Of a stretch of 64,000 nt of DNA, positions 9,111-17,273 are shown piece after piece. The notes under the pieces were generated by a model. The model had not been told where the DNA came from and ran no database searches. It saw only the letters and a list, made by a program, of their open reading frames with translations. The DNA is from an uncultured Paracoccaceae bacterium (lineage in GTDB: Bacteria > Pseudomonadota > Alphaproteobacteria > Rhodobacterales > Rhodobacteraceae): assembly GCA_937872465.1 (NCBI GenBank), contig CALMSR010000040.1, forward strand, positions 142,279-206,278, written 5' to 3'. A program made the position numbers and the translations under genes. Numbering within the stretch: the stretch's first letter is position 1; every line of letters starts with the position of its first letter.

Positions 9111-9165
9111 TGTAAAACTGAGTGAATCACTCGGATATGTCAACCTGAGTTCTTTCCTCAGGTTT
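9111..9165 (-). promoter_or_regulatory. Promoter and operator of the iron operon
   Basis: The 316-nt space between the iron operon and the hydrolase gene (8927-9242) holds no convincing gene. On the minus strand TTGACA lies at 9143-9138 with only a weak -10 match downstream. Just after that -35 box is a perfect inverted repeat GAGTGA-1 nt-TCACTC (9120-9132). Just before it is a second, AACCTGAG-7 nt-CTCAGGTT (9142-9164). Their position suits a repressor that blocks polymerase, presumably an iron-responsive one such as RirA, IscR, Irr or Fur/Mur, but neither palindrome lets me choose among them. Confidence 0.5.
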
Positions 9166-9242
9166 GGATGGCAATGCCATCCAGCGCCACGGCCGCATCC
9201 GGCCGGGCGGAGGTCCGGTCGCCCCTGCGTCGGACCCGCGGT

Positions 9243-9929
9243 TCAGACGACCGATACGGTCATGGCCCCCAGCCCCTCGACCTCGATCTCCATCCTGTCG
9301 CCCCTTACCACCGGGCCGACGCCGGAGGGGGTGCCGGACAGGATGACATCGCCGGGGGCGAGCTCGAAGAACTCCGACAAATAGGAGATCATCTCCGGGA
9401 CCTTCCAGATCATCTGGTTGAGGTCGCCCTCCTGGCGCAGCTCGCCGTTCACCTTGAGCGTGATCCGCCCGTGGTCCGGATGCCCGACCTCCGAGACCGG
9501 ATGCACCGGCCCGACCGGCGCGGAGCGCTCGAAGGCCTTTCCGATCTCCCAGGGCCGGCCCTGCTTCTTCATCTCGCCCTGCAGGTCGCGCCGGGTCATG
9601 TCGAGCGAGAGCGCATAGCCGAAGACATGGTCGAGCGCCTCGTCGAGCGGGATGTCGCTGCCGCCCGATTTCAGCATGACCGCGATTTCCACCTCGTGAT
9701 GGACGTCCGAGGATTTCGGCGGATAGGGGAACGCGCCGGAAGCATCGAGATTGTCGGGGTTCTTCTGGAAGAAGAACGGCGCCTCCCGGTCGGGATCGTG
9801 CCCCATCTCGATGGCATGGGCGGCGTAGTTGCGCCCGATGCAATAGACGCGCCGCACCGGAAAGAGCGCGTCGCTTCCGGCGACGGGAAGGGCAACGACA
9901 GGTGGCGTTGCGATTGCGAATTTCGACAT
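9243..9929 (-). CDS. Fumarylacetoacetate hydrolase family protein
   Basis: This 228-residue cytosolic enzyme has the FAH fold. The hallmark sequences are present: YCIGRNYAAHAIEMG near residue 30, the acidic metal ligands in HHEVEIAVML near 77, and GDVILSGTPSGVGP near 195-208. Family members cleave C-C bonds of 1,3-dicarbonyl acids (fumarylpyruvate, acylpyruvates, homoprotocatechuate products) using Mg2+ or Mn2+. Length and motifs fit the short YcgM/fumarylpyruvate hydrolase branch. It is divergent from the GntR regulator and NMT1 importer, with shared operator-like half-sites between them, so it may act on the imported compound or a metabolite of it. The substrate is undetermined. Confidence 0.87.
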   Translation of the reverse strand: MSKFAIATPPVVALPVAGSDALFPVRRVYCIGRNYAAHAIEMGHDPDREAPFFFQKNPDNLDASGAFPYPPKSSDVHHEVEIAVMLKSGGSDIPLDEALDHVFGYALSLDMTRRDLQGEMKKQGRPWEIGKAFERSAPVGPVHPVSEVGHPDHGRITLKVNGELRQEGDLNQMIWKVPEMISYLSEFFELAPGDVILSGTPSGVGPVVRGDRMEIEVEGLGAMTVSVV

Positions 9930-9996
9930 CTCGGCCCCTCCGGCGTCCTGCTATCTCAGCTACCCCTACACCGCCACCCGGGACGGATCAATCGCC

Positions 9997-10084
9997 ACCA
10001 ATTGCCGGAAGTGGGGAGAATTGGTTTCCCATCGCGATTGATGTGGCCCATAATGGCTCAAGAGATCGAAATTGGTTGACCAAT
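9997..10084. promoter_or_regulatory. GntR/FadR-type operator half-sites in a divergent promoter
   Basis: The 164-nt divergent region between the hydrolase and the regulator contains a perfect inverted repeat ATTGGT-TG-ACCAAT at 10071-10084, ending 9 nt before the regulator ATG. A second inverted pair, ACCAATT at 9997-10003 and AATTGGT at 10019-10025, lies upstream. TGGT/ACCA palindromes are the usual operator form for FCD-type GntR regulators such as FadR and PdhR. Binding at 10071-10084 would also cover the regulator's ribosome-binding site, suggesting autoregulation, while the upstream pair could control the hydrolase gene. Confidence 0.6.
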
Positions 10085-10093
10085 GGCCGGACC

Positions 10094-10789
10094 ATGGATG
10101 CGCTGACACGGCAGGCCCCCGCAGAGCGCTTCGACGCCGTTTCGGCCCTGCGGGCGCTGATTGCCGACCGTCCCTACGCCCCCGGAGACCGGCTGCCTCC
10201 GGAGCGCGAGCTCATCGTCAGCCTCGGGATCAGCCGCGCCACCCTGCGCAAGGCGCTCGACGCGCTGGAGCGGGAGGGCGCCATCTGGCGGCACGTCGGC
10301 AAGGGCACCTTCGTCGCGGGCCAGACCGATGGCCGGCCGGCGGGCGGGCTCGGCATGCTCAGCCGGAGCCTCACGCCGGTCCGCATGATGCGGGCGCGCC
10401 TCTGCATCGAGCCCGCCATCGCGCGCGAGGCGGCGATCAACGCGTCCGAAGCGGCGATCGTCGGCATCAGGCGCGCGCAGGATCGCGCGAGGACCGCGCA
10501 GAGCTGGCGCGCCTACGAGGCCCAGGACGATGCGCTGCATCGGGCGATCGCGGAGGCGACGGACAACATCCTCCTGCTTTCCCTGTTCGACCAGCTCAAT
10601 CAGGTCAGGCGCGCCGTGGCCTGGGACGCGGTCGTCCGCGTCTCGGACCGCCCGCCGGCGGAGCATCCCAGCTTCGCCGAGCACGACCGGATCGCCGCCG
10701 CGATCGCGGCGCGGGACCCGACGGCGGCGCAGGACGCCATGCGCCGGCATATCGGATCCGTCTCCGCGCGGCTCTTCGGGGAGGTCTGA
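10094..10789 (+). CDS. GntR/FadR family transcriptional regulator
   Basis: This 231-residue DNA-binding protein has an N-terminal winged helix (residues about 10-75) with the GntR signature GDRLPPERELIVSLGISRATLRKAL, followed by an all-helical FCD ligand-binding domain (about 95-225). FCD metal-binding positions are visible as the Asp/His residues near DDALHRAIAEAT and in the last helix (RRHIGS). Such proteins sense organic acids. It is divergent from the hydrolase gene and just upstream of an ABC importer, so it likely represses both until the imported compound or a derivative binds. The ATG at 10094 lies directly after the best operator match. Confidence 0.9.
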   Translation: MDALTRQAPAERFDAVSALRALIADRPYAPGDRLPPERELIVSLGISRATLRKALDALEREGAIWRHVGKGTFVAGQTDGRPAGGLGMLSRSLTPVRMMRARLCIEPAIAREAAINASEAAIVGIRRAQDRARTAQSWRAYEAQDDALHRAIAEATDNILLLSLFDQLNQVRRAVAWDAVVRVSDRPPAEHPSFAEHDRIAAAIAARDPTAAQDAMRRHIGSVSARLFGEV

Positions 10790-10880
10790 AGGAGGCGATC
10801 GAAAACGGAGGGTCGAAACCGCGCGAAGCCGGGACCGTGAGGACAAGTCCAAGAAACCAAGCAATCTCTGGGAGGAGAAA

Positions 10881-11843
10881 ATGAAGCATCAGATCATGAA
10901 GATCGCGGGAGCCGCGCTGGCGCTCGGGATGGCCGCGTCCACCGCGGCGGCCGACTCGATACGCATCGCCCTCGCCGAGACGCCCTCGCCGGAGATGGCG
11001 GCCTTCTTCGTGGCGCTCGATCGCGCGAAGGCCAACGGCCTCGACTATGAATGGACCGCCTTCTCGGACGAGGAACTGGCGATCCAGGCGGTGCTGAGCG
11101 GCCAGATGGATATCGGCTTCGGCACGCCCTATGCCGCCATGCAGCGCTCCAAGGCGCCGCTGCGCATCGTCTTCCAGCTCTCGAAGCTGAAGTTCTTCCC
11201 CGTCACCTCGAAGAAATACGGCGATCTCAAGGAACTCGACGGCGAGCCGATCCTTCTGCATTCACGCGGCGGCGGAACCGACTCGATCGCCAACGTCATC
11301 GAGGATCGGGTCGGAATCAAGTTCGGCGAGCGCTCCTACCTGCCCGGGTCGGAGAACCGGGTCGTGGCGCTGATCGCCGGCCAGGCCGACGCGACGATCC
11401 TGGATCTCGCCAGCAAGAACAAGATCATGGCGCAGGAACCCGACACGTTCAACGTCCTGCCCATGTTCGAGGTCGATGCCAGCGACGAGGCGCTCTTCGC
11501 CAATCTCGACTGGATCAAGAACAACGAGGAAGCGGTCGACATCTTCGTCGAGGCGCTGGTCAGCACCTGGCAGGACATGTTGGAGGATCCGACCATCATC
11601 AGCCGCGAGACCGATCCGGAGGGGCCGATCGGGCAGCTGCCTCAGGAGCTGCGCGACGGCATCGACGGATTCTACGCCGATGCGGTTGCCGGCGGGCTCT
11701 ACGATCCCGATGGCGGCGGCCGGAAGGCGGCCATGGCGGACATGGAATGGTATTCGGCGGCCGGCCAGCTAGACGGGGATCCCTCGACGCTGAACATCGA
11801 GGACTTCTGGTACCTCGCGCCGCTCGACGCCGCAATGAACTGA
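10881..11843 (+). CDS. NMT1/SsuA-type ABC transporter substrate-binding protein
   Basis: This 320-residue periplasmic protein has a clear signal peptide (ending near TAAA/DS, residue 25) and GGGAGG just before its ATG. The two-lobe fold of nitrate/sulfonate/thiamine-precursor binding proteins is indicated by IRIALAETPSPEMAAFF near the mature start, SGQMDIGFGTPYAAMQRSK near 73-90 and GGGTDSIAN near 130. The ligand is not evident; neighbours suggest an organic acid or an aromatic- or pyrimidine-derived compound. A hairpin follows the gene before the first permease, which may keep this protein in excess over the membrane parts. Confidence 0.87.
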   Translation: MKHQIMKIAGAALALGMAASTAAADSIRIALAETPSPEMAAFFVALDRAKANGLDYEWTAFSDEELAIQAVLSGQMDIGFGTPYAAMQRSKAPLRIVFQLSKLKFFPVTSKKYGDLKELDGEPILLHSRGGGTDSIANVIEDRVGIKFGERSYLPGSENRVVALIAGQADATILDLASKNKIMAQEPDTFNVLPMFEVDASDEALFANLDWIKNNEEAVDIFVEALVSTWQDMLEDPTIISRETDPEGPIGQLPQELRDGIDGFYADAVAGGLYDPDGGGRKAAMADMEWYSAAGQLDGDPSTLNIEDFWYLAPLDAAMN

Positions 11844-11854
11844 GCCGGAAGCGA

Positions 11855-11885
11855 CCGGGTCACCGGCCGACCCTCCGGTGACCGG
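11855..11885 (+). terminator. Intra-operon hairpin after the binding-protein gene
   Basis: An inverted repeat with arms GTCACCGG (11859-11866) and CCGGTGAC (11875-11882) and an 8-nt loop lies in the 72-nt gap before the permease. Further pairs extend the stem past a one-base bulge. There is no T-run, so it is more likely an mRNA stabiliser or partial attenuator than a full terminator. Confidence 0.4.
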
Positions 11886-11915
11886 GCCGCTCGGGCTCGC
11901 CGACGGGATCCGCGC

Positions 11916-12683
11916 ATGATGCCGCAACGCTCACTGATGCTGACGCTTCTCTCGGCCGCGATCGTGTTCGGCGCCTGGCAGATCGCGGGGATGATCCCCG
12001 TCAGCTATGCCTTCCCGACCTTCCTCGAGACCATGGCGGCGCTCATGCGCATGATCCTCGACGGAACCCTCTTCGTGGCCTTCGGCGAGACGCTGAAGCC
12101 CCTTCTGGTGGGCATCGCCATCTCGGCCGCGCTCGGGATCGGGCTGGGGCTCTGGATCGGCCTGAGCGGCTGGTTCGACTGGCTGTTCTCGCCCATCTTC
12201 ATCGTCATGCAGGCGGCGCCCCTGGCGGCGCTGATCCCGCTTCTGGTGATGGTCTACGGGATCGGGCTGACCTCGAAGGTCTTCGTGGTCTGCATCATGG
12301 CCATGCCGGTGATCGTCCTCAACACGAGCGGCGCGGTGCGCAACACGCCCTCCTCGCTCAAGGAGATGGGGCGCTCGTTCCTCGGCAGCGAGCGGGACAT
12401 CGTGCTCAAGATCATCCTGCCGGCCGCATCGCCGATCATCTTCTCCGGCCTTCGGCTCGGGGTGTCGGCCGGGTTCATCGGCGCGGTGCTCGCCGAGCTG
12501 AAGATCACGCCGACGGGTGTCGGCGACATCATCAGCTACAGCCGGTCCATCGCCGATTATCCGAGCATGTACGCGGCGATCTTCTCCATCATCCTGCTCG
12601 CGGTCCTGTTCCTGAACCTACTCGAGCGGCTCGAAGACTTCCTCTTCGAAGGAAACAACCGTGGCTATGCCTCAGATACCTAG
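11916..12683 (+). CDS. ABC transporter permease (SsuC/ThiX-like)
   Basis: This 255-residue inner-membrane protein has six predicted hydrophobic helices. The cytoplasmic EAA-type coupling loop is visible as SLKEMGRSFLGSERDIVLKIILPAASP near 146-172. Length and layout fit the BPD-transport permeases of the nitrate/taurine/sulfonate class. Two adjacent ATG codons open the gene and either could be used. Its end overlaps the ATPase start by 23 nt. Together with the permease at 13472 it should form a heterodimeric channel. Confidence 0.88.
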   Translation: MMPQRSLMLTLLSAAIVFGAWQIAGMIPVSYAFPTFLETMAALMRMILDGTLFVAFGETLKPLLVGIAISAALGIGLGLWIGLSGWFDWLFSPIFIVMQAAPLAALIPLLVMVYGIGLTSKVFVVCIMAMPVIVLNTSGAVRNTPSSLKEMGRSFLGSERDIVLKIILPAASPIIFSGLRLGVSAGFIGAVLAELKITPTGVGDIISYSRSIADYPSMYAAIFSIILLAVLFLNLLERLEDFLFEGNNRGYASDT

Positions 12684-13464
12684 GGCACATCCCGTGCAGG
12701 CGCCCGCGCCGGACTTCGCGGTCACCGCGCGCCGCATCTCCAAGAACTATGGCGCGGTCGAGGCGCTCAGGAACCTGTCGCTGGACTTCCCGCGCGGGCA
12801 GCTGACCTCCCTGCTCGGCCCTTCGGGCTGCGGCAAGACCACCCTGCTCAAGATCATCGCCGGCCTGCTGGAGCCGACCTCCGGCGAGGTCGAGGTCAAC
12901 GGAAAGGCCGTCACCGGACCGGGTCCGGACCGGGCCTTCGTGTTCCAGGACTTCGCGCTGCTGCCCTGGGCCAACGTCCTGCGCAACGTCGCCTTCGGCC
13001 TCGAGCTCCGCGGCGTGGCGCGGTCCGAGCGCGAGGCGATTGCCGAGGGATACATCCGCAACGTCGGGCTCGCCGGCTTCGAGGCCAGCTATCCGCACGA
13101 GCTCTCGGGGGGCATGCGCCAGAGGGTCGGGCTCGCGCGCGCCCTCTCGGTCGATGCGCAGGTGCTGCTCATGGACGAGCCCTTCTCGGCGGTTGACGAG
13201 CAGACCCGCCGCAAGTTCCAGGAGGATCTGCTGGCGCTGGTGCAGCGGGAGGCCAAGACCTTCATCTTCGTGACCCATTCGATCGAGGAGGCGGTCTATG
13301 TCTCCGACCAGATCGCGATCCTCCTGCCCCGGCCGAGCCGGGTCTCCGAGATCATCCGCCCCGGCGGCTTCCGCAAGAAGGGCGCCGACCAGATCCGCCG
13401 CGATCCCGAATATCTCGACATCGTCGACGAGATCTGGGCCTCGCTGCGCAGCTACGTGGAGTAG
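12661..13464 (+). CDS. ABC transporter ATP-binding protein (SsuB/TauB-like)
   Basis: This 267-residue cytoplasmic ATPase energises the importer. Walker A is GPSGCGKTT, the Q-loop is VFQDFALLPW, the signature is LSGGMRQRVGLARAL, Walker B is VLLMDEPFSAVDE and the switch is VTHS. All are intact. The frame can open with GTG at 12661 or ATG two codons later; both overlap the upstream permease gene. The gene order permease-ATPase-permease with one binding protein is typical of NMT1-class importers using two different permeases. Confidence 0.92.
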   Translation: MAMPQIPRAHPVQAPAPDFAVTARRISKNYGAVEALRNLSLDFPRGQLTSLLGPSGCGKTTLLKIIAGLLEPTSGEVEVNGKAVTGPGPDRAFVFQDFALLPWANVLRNVAFGLELRGVARSEREAIAEGYIRNVGLAGFEASYPHELSGGMRQRVGLARALSVDAQVLLMDEPFSAVDEQTRRKFQEDLLALVQREAKTFIFVTHSIEEAVYVSDQIAILLPRPSRVSEIIRPGGFRKKGADQIRRDPEYLDIVDEIWASLRSYVE

Positions 13465-13471
13465 GACGGCC

Positions 13472-14224
13472 ATGACGATTTACGGCTACCGCTTGCCGGC
13501 CATGTCCTCGCTCGTCCTCTGGGCGGTGCTCTGGGAGATCGTCGGGCGCTCGGGGCTCACCTTCTTCATCCCGCCGCTCAGCGAGGTCCTGCAGACGCTG
13601 TTCCAGATCGTCGGCACGCCGGCCTTCCAGAACGCCCTGACGGAGACCGTCGTCGCGTTTCTCGCAGGCATCCTCGCCGCCGTGACGATCGGCATCCCCG
13701 TGGGCATCCTGATGGGCAAGAGCCGTCTCGTGGACGAGTTGCTGCTGCCCTGGGTGAACATGTTCCTCAGCGCGCCGCTGACGGCGCTGGTGCCGGTACT
13801 GATGGTGCTCTTCGGGTTCGGGATGAAGTCGATCGTCATCACCACGACGCTCTTCGCCATCTGGATCATCATCCTGAACTCCCGCGCCGGCGTGAAGCAG
13901 ATCGACCGGTCCCTGGTGGAGATGGCGCGATGCTTCGGCGCCTCGCCCCTCGACGCCTTCTACAAGGTCTATTTCTGGGCCGCGCTGCCCGAGATCCTGG
14001 GCGGCGTGCGGATCGGCGTGATCCGGGGCGTCAAGGGCGTGATCATCGGCCAGCTGCTGATCTCGGTCGTCGGGTTCGGGGCGCTGTTCGAGCTCTATTC
14101 CTCCAATTTCCTGATGTCGCATTTCTGGGCGGTGCTGCTCGTGCTCTTCGCGATGGCCTTCGCGCTGTCGGAACTGCTCGCCCATCTGGAGCGCCGCGTG
14201 TCCTACTACGCCGCGAAGCGGTGA
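13472..14224 (+). CDS. ABC transporter permease (second subunit)
   Basis: This 250-residue protein has six hydrophobic helices and the coupling loop QIDRSLVEMARCFGASPLDAFYKVYFWAALPE near 133-164, with the EMARCFGAS core expected for SsuC-like permeases. It starts 7 nt after the ATPase stop at the ATG at 13472. It is paralogous to, but clearly distinct from, the permease at 11916. It is the last gene of this transporter operon; only a short weak hairpin (14237-14249) follows. Confidence 0.88.
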   Translation: MTIYGYRLPAMSSLVLWAVLWEIVGRSGLTFFIPPLSEVLQTLFQIVGTPAFQNALTETVVAFLAGILAAVTIGIPVGILMGKSRLVDELLLPWVNMFLSAPLTALVPVLMVLFGFGMKSIVITTTLFAIWIIILNSRAGVKQIDRSLVEMARCFGASPLDAFYKVYFWAALPEILGGVRIGVIRGVKGVIIGQLLISVVGFGALFELYSSNFLMSHFWAVLLVLFAMAFALSELLAHLERRVSYYAAKR

Positions 14225-14535
14225 AAGGACCTTCCTCCGAGCGACTCGGCCCGTGGACGTCGAGCTTGCCCGGGCGCGGCAACCGGTCACGTGCTCTCGG
14301 CGCGCCGGCCATGGGCGGCGTTTCACGATGAAACGCTGGCCAATAGGTTGTTATTACACAGATTTTCGAGATGTCATTCCAGAGACCTGTGCGCCAATAG
14401 CGCCGGGGCGTTCAGCTGATCCCGGGCGAGGGCTTCGGGTAGGGAGGCGCCGGCTGGGAAGGCTTTTGCTGCTGGGTCGGGGCGTTGGGTTCCTTGCCGG
14501 GCGCGCCGGGACCGGGTCAGGCGGGCTGCGGACGC

Positions 14536-14713
14536 GCCAGGGTAGCGCGCGGCGCAGGTTGTAGGCGATGAAGGTCGGGTGGACCTGCAGCGACACCCGT
14601 GGTCGGCCCAGGTAGCGCGCCCGGGCGAGGCCGTAGCTGCGCTTGGCGGTGCCGAACACCTTCTCGATCCAGCAGCGCACCGGGTGGATCGTGGCGTTCC
14701 ACGCGCGCTTGAC
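14536..14713 (-). pseudogene. C-terminal fragment of an IS5-group transposase
   Basis: On the minus strand a frame contains HPVRCWIEKVFGTAKRSYG followed by RARYLGRPRVSLQVHPTF and IAYNLRRAL, which match the end of IS5/IS1182-type transposases (E-x-VFGTxKRSYGL ... AYNLRR). Only about 60 residues of homology remain, the upstream catalytic part is absent, and the C-terminal extension looks unrelated, so the gene is dead. No inverted repeats or target duplication could be matched. The rest of 14225-14823 is gene-free. The remnant separates the NMT1 locus from the LacI sugar locus and marks an old insertion boundary. Confidence 0.75.
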
Positions 14714-14823
14714 CCCGGGCATCGTGACCGCATCAGGCCACGGTCCAATTTCGGGCACAGGATCCCCCATGACGGCGCCGGCCGGCACCGCCAAACTTCG
14801 TTCTTGAACTGACCGACCGATTA

Positions 14824-14851
14824 TGACATCGGTGTCATGACATCGGTGTCA
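14824..14851. promoter_or_regulatory. Tandem LacI-type operators
   Basis: The 14-bp palindrome TGACATCGGTGTCA occurs twice back to back (14824-14837 and 14838-14851), ending 31 nt before the LacI start. Arms TGACA and TGTCA flank a central CG, the normal layout of LacI-family operators. Two abutting copies would place two dimers on successive turns, so this is very likely the autoregulated operator of the downstream sugar operon. Confidence 0.72.
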
Positions 14852-14882
14852 ACGGTCGAATCACTTGGGGGGAAGTGAGCCT

Positions 14883-15977
14883 GTGTCGACGATCTACGAC
14901 GTGGCGAAGCGGGCTGGCGTCTCGCCCAAGACCGTCAGCCGGTTCTTGAACGGCGATGCGCCGGTCGGCCGGTCCACCAGGGACAAGGTCGAGCGCGCGA
15001 TCGCCGAGCTGGGATATGTCCCCTCCTCCGCCGCTCGCACCATGCGGTCGAATCGCTCCGGCCTGGTCGGCCTGATCACCGGAGCAATCACCCTGACCCC
15101 GAGACGCATGGCCCTCGGCGGCCTGCCGGACATCGAGATCGTCCAGGGCATCCTGCGCGAGCTCGAGGAGAGCGGGCTGACGCTCCTCATCTCCGATACC
15201 GGCGGCAAGTCGGAACGCATTCCCAACCTGATCCGCACCTTCCAGGAGCACCGGGTCGAGGGGATCATCTTCGTCGCCGACCACCACATGAAGGTCACCC
15301 TGCCCGGGATCGCCGGCGACACGAAGCTGGTCCTGGCCAATTGCTTCGACGACGCGGGCAGCCCGGCGGTACTGCCCAACGACCGCTCCGGCCAGAAGGC
15401 GCTGACGGAAGGGCTGATCGCGCGCGGGCATCGCAGGATCGCCTATCTGACGCTCGGCCCCGAGATGAAAGCGACACGATTGCGGGTTGCCGGATACCGC
15501 GATGCGCTCGCCATCGCCGGCATCCCCTTCGACCCGGCCCTGGTCACGGCGGCGAACCTCTCGGCGGACGACCATCTGGCCGAGGAGCAGCTGCTCTGGG
15601 ACGCGCTCGACCGGGTGCTGACGATCGAGGATCCGCCGACGGTTCTCTGCCTCGGCAACGACCGCATGGCCTTGCGCGCCTATGGCATGCTGCGGTCCCG
15701 CGGCCTGACGCTGCCCGACGACATCTCGGTTGCGGGCTACGACGATCACACGCTGATCACCGAGACGCTCTATCCGCAACTGACCACGGTGAAGCTGCCC
15801 TATGCCGCCATGGGTGTCCGGGCCGCGCGACTGCTCACATCCATGGTCCGGGACGGCAGTGCCGCGCCGGAAGCACCGGTTCTGGTCGGCGGCCCCGCGG
15901 TCTGGCGCGACAGCGTCCGGCCCGGCCCCGCGAACCGCATAACCGAATTGCCAATGAGAGGGAGGAACCCGGCATGA
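14883..15977 (+). CDS. LacI family transcriptional regulator of the sugar operon
   Basis: This 364-residue regulator has the LacI helix-turn-helix at its very start (STIYDVAKRAGVSPKTVSRF) with the hinge helix SSAARTMRSN near 50-60, then a periplasmic-binding-protein-like effector domain. GTG at 14883 is chosen because it gives the canonical N-terminus and has a strong GGGGGGAAGTGAG upstream; a TTG six codons earlier is in frame but lies in that site. Its stop overlaps the next ATG by ATGA, so the repressor is translated with the importer it controls. The effector is probably a sugar taken up by the ABC system. Confidence 0.92.
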   Translation: MSTIYDVAKRAGVSPKTVSRFLNGDAPVGRSTRDKVERAIAELGYVPSSAARTMRSNRSGLVGLITGAITLTPRRMALGGLPDIEIVQGILRELEESGLTLLISDTGGKSERIPNLIRTFQEHRVEGIIFVADHHMKVTLPGIAGDTKLVLANCFDDAGSPAVLPNDRSGQKALTEGLIARGHRRIAYLTLGPEMKATRLRVAGYRDALAIAGIPFDPALVTAANLSADDHLAEEQLLWDALDRVLTIEDPPTVLCLGNDRMALRAYGMLRSRGLTLPDDISVAGYDDHTLITETLYPQLTTVKLPYAAMGVRAARLLTSMVRDGSAAPEAPVLVGGPAVWRDSVRPGPANRITELPMRGRNPA

Positions 15978-17239
15978 ACATACGTCTGACCGCACTCGCC
16001 ACCACCGCATTGGGTGCGATCTGGGGGGCGCAGGCCTTCGCCCAGACCGAACTGACCATGTGGTATCACGGCGCGGGCAACCCGGAAGAAAGCGCCGTGC
16101 TCGACCAGATCGTCGAGGAGTTCAACGCCAGCCAGTCCGACTGGTCGGTGGTCGTGCAGAGCTTCCCGGCCGGCGCCTACAACGACACCGTCATCGCCGG
16201 CGCGCTGGCGGGCAACCTGCCCGACATCATCGACGTGGACGGCCCGGTGATGCCGAGCTGGGCATGGGCCGGCTACATCCAGCCACTGGAAATCGACCAA
16301 AGCGCGATCGAGAACTTCCTGCCGACGGCCATCGGCCGCTGGAAGGACGACATCTATTCGGTCGGCCTGTGGGAAGCCGCCGTCGCCATGGTCACCCGGC
16401 GGTCGGTGCTTGAGAAATACGGCATCCGCATCCCGACCCTCGCTGAGCCCTGGACCCGCGACGAGCTCGACGCCGCGCTGGAGGCGATCAAGGAAGGCGG
16501 CGAATTCGACTATCCGCTGGACCTCGGCATGGCCTGGAGCGCGGACGAATGGTACCCCTATGCCTTCGCCCCCTTCCTGCAGAGCTTCGGCGGTGATCTG
16601 ATCGACCGCAGCACCTATCTGGAAGCGGACGGCGTGCTGAACGGCGATGCCGGCATCGAATTCGGCGAGTGGTGGCAGTCGCTGTTCGACCGCGAACTGG
16701 CGCCCGGAACCAGCCAGGACCCGGCGGATCGGGATTCCGGTCTGATCGACGGCAAATACGCGATGAGCTGGAACGGAAACTGGGCCGCGGCAAACGCCGT
16801 GAAGGCCTTCGGAGACGACGTGCTGTTCCTGCCGGCACCGGATTTCGGCAATGGCCCGAAGATCGGCGCGGCGTCCTGGCAATTCGCCGTCTCGACCTCG
16901 TCCGACCATCCGGAGGGCGCGAACCAGTTCATCGAGTTCATGTTGCAGGACCGCTGGCAAGTGGCCTTCAGCAATGCGCAGGCCGTCATTCCGGCCACCA
17001 GCTCGGCCGCGGCGGAAAGCGAGCTCTATGCCGAAGGCGCGCCGATGGCCGTGTTCTATGACCTCAGCAAGGAACAGGCCCTGCTGCGGCCGGTGACGCC
17101 CGGCTATCCGGTCATGGCCAAGATCTTCCTCAAGGCCCTGGCGGATATCGCCAGCGGCGCCGACGTGGCCGACACGCTGGATGCGGCGGCCGACGAGATC
17201 GATGCCGATATCGAGGCCAACAGCGGCTACGGAAACTGA
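15974..17239 (+). CDS. CUT1-type sugar ABC transporter substrate-binding protein
   Basis: This 421-residue periplasmic lectin-like protein has a signal peptide ending at about residue 23 (AFA/QT) and a family 1 solute-binding fold. Typical pieces are TMWYHGAGNPEESAVLDQIVEEFN near 28-50, the LAGNLPDIIDVDGP strand near 78-92 and the aromatic-rich EWYPYAFAPFLQSFGGD near 192-208 that stacks on sugar rings. GGAGG precedes the ATG, which overlaps the repressor stop. The ligand is probably an oligosaccharide, judging from the co-encoded glycosidase. Confidence 0.9.
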   Translation: MNIRLTALATTALGAIWGAQAFAQTELTMWYHGAGNPEESAVLDQIVEEFNASQSDWSVVVQSFPAGAYNDTVIAGALAGNLPDIIDVDGPVMPSWAWAGYIQPLEIDQSAIENFLPTAIGRWKDDIYSVGLWEAAVAMVTRRSVLEKYGIRIPTLAEPWTRDELDAALEAIKEGGEFDYPLDLGMAWSADEWYPYAFAPFLQSFGGDLIDRSTYLEADGVLNGDAGIEFGEWWQSLFDRELAPGTSQDPADRDSGLIDGKYAMSWNGNWAAANAVKAFGDDVLFLPAPDFGNGPKIGAASWQFAVSTSSDHPEGANQFIEFMLQDRWQVAFSNAQAVIPATSSAAAESELYAEGAPMAVFYDLSKEQALLRPVTPGYPVMAKIFLKALADIASGADVADTLDAAADEIDADIEANSGYGN

Positions 17240-17251
17240 CGCAACCCAGGC

Positions 17252-17273
17252 CGGGGCGGCAACGCACGCCCCG
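17252..17273 (+). terminator. Intra-operon hairpin after the sugar-binding protein gene
   Basis: CGGGGCG at 17252-17258 pairs with CGCCCCG at 17267-17273 around an 8-nt loop, in the 55-nt gap before the first permease. There is no T-run. The position is typical of hairpins that stabilise or partly attenuate transcripts so that the binding protein is made in excess. The importer at 10881 shows the same arrangement. Confidence 0.45.

Noticed and set aside
8937..9143. A 68-codon minus-strand frame ahead of the iron operon
   Set aside because: Its start coincides with the TTGACA box and it covers the palindromes, so regulatory sequence is a better explanation.
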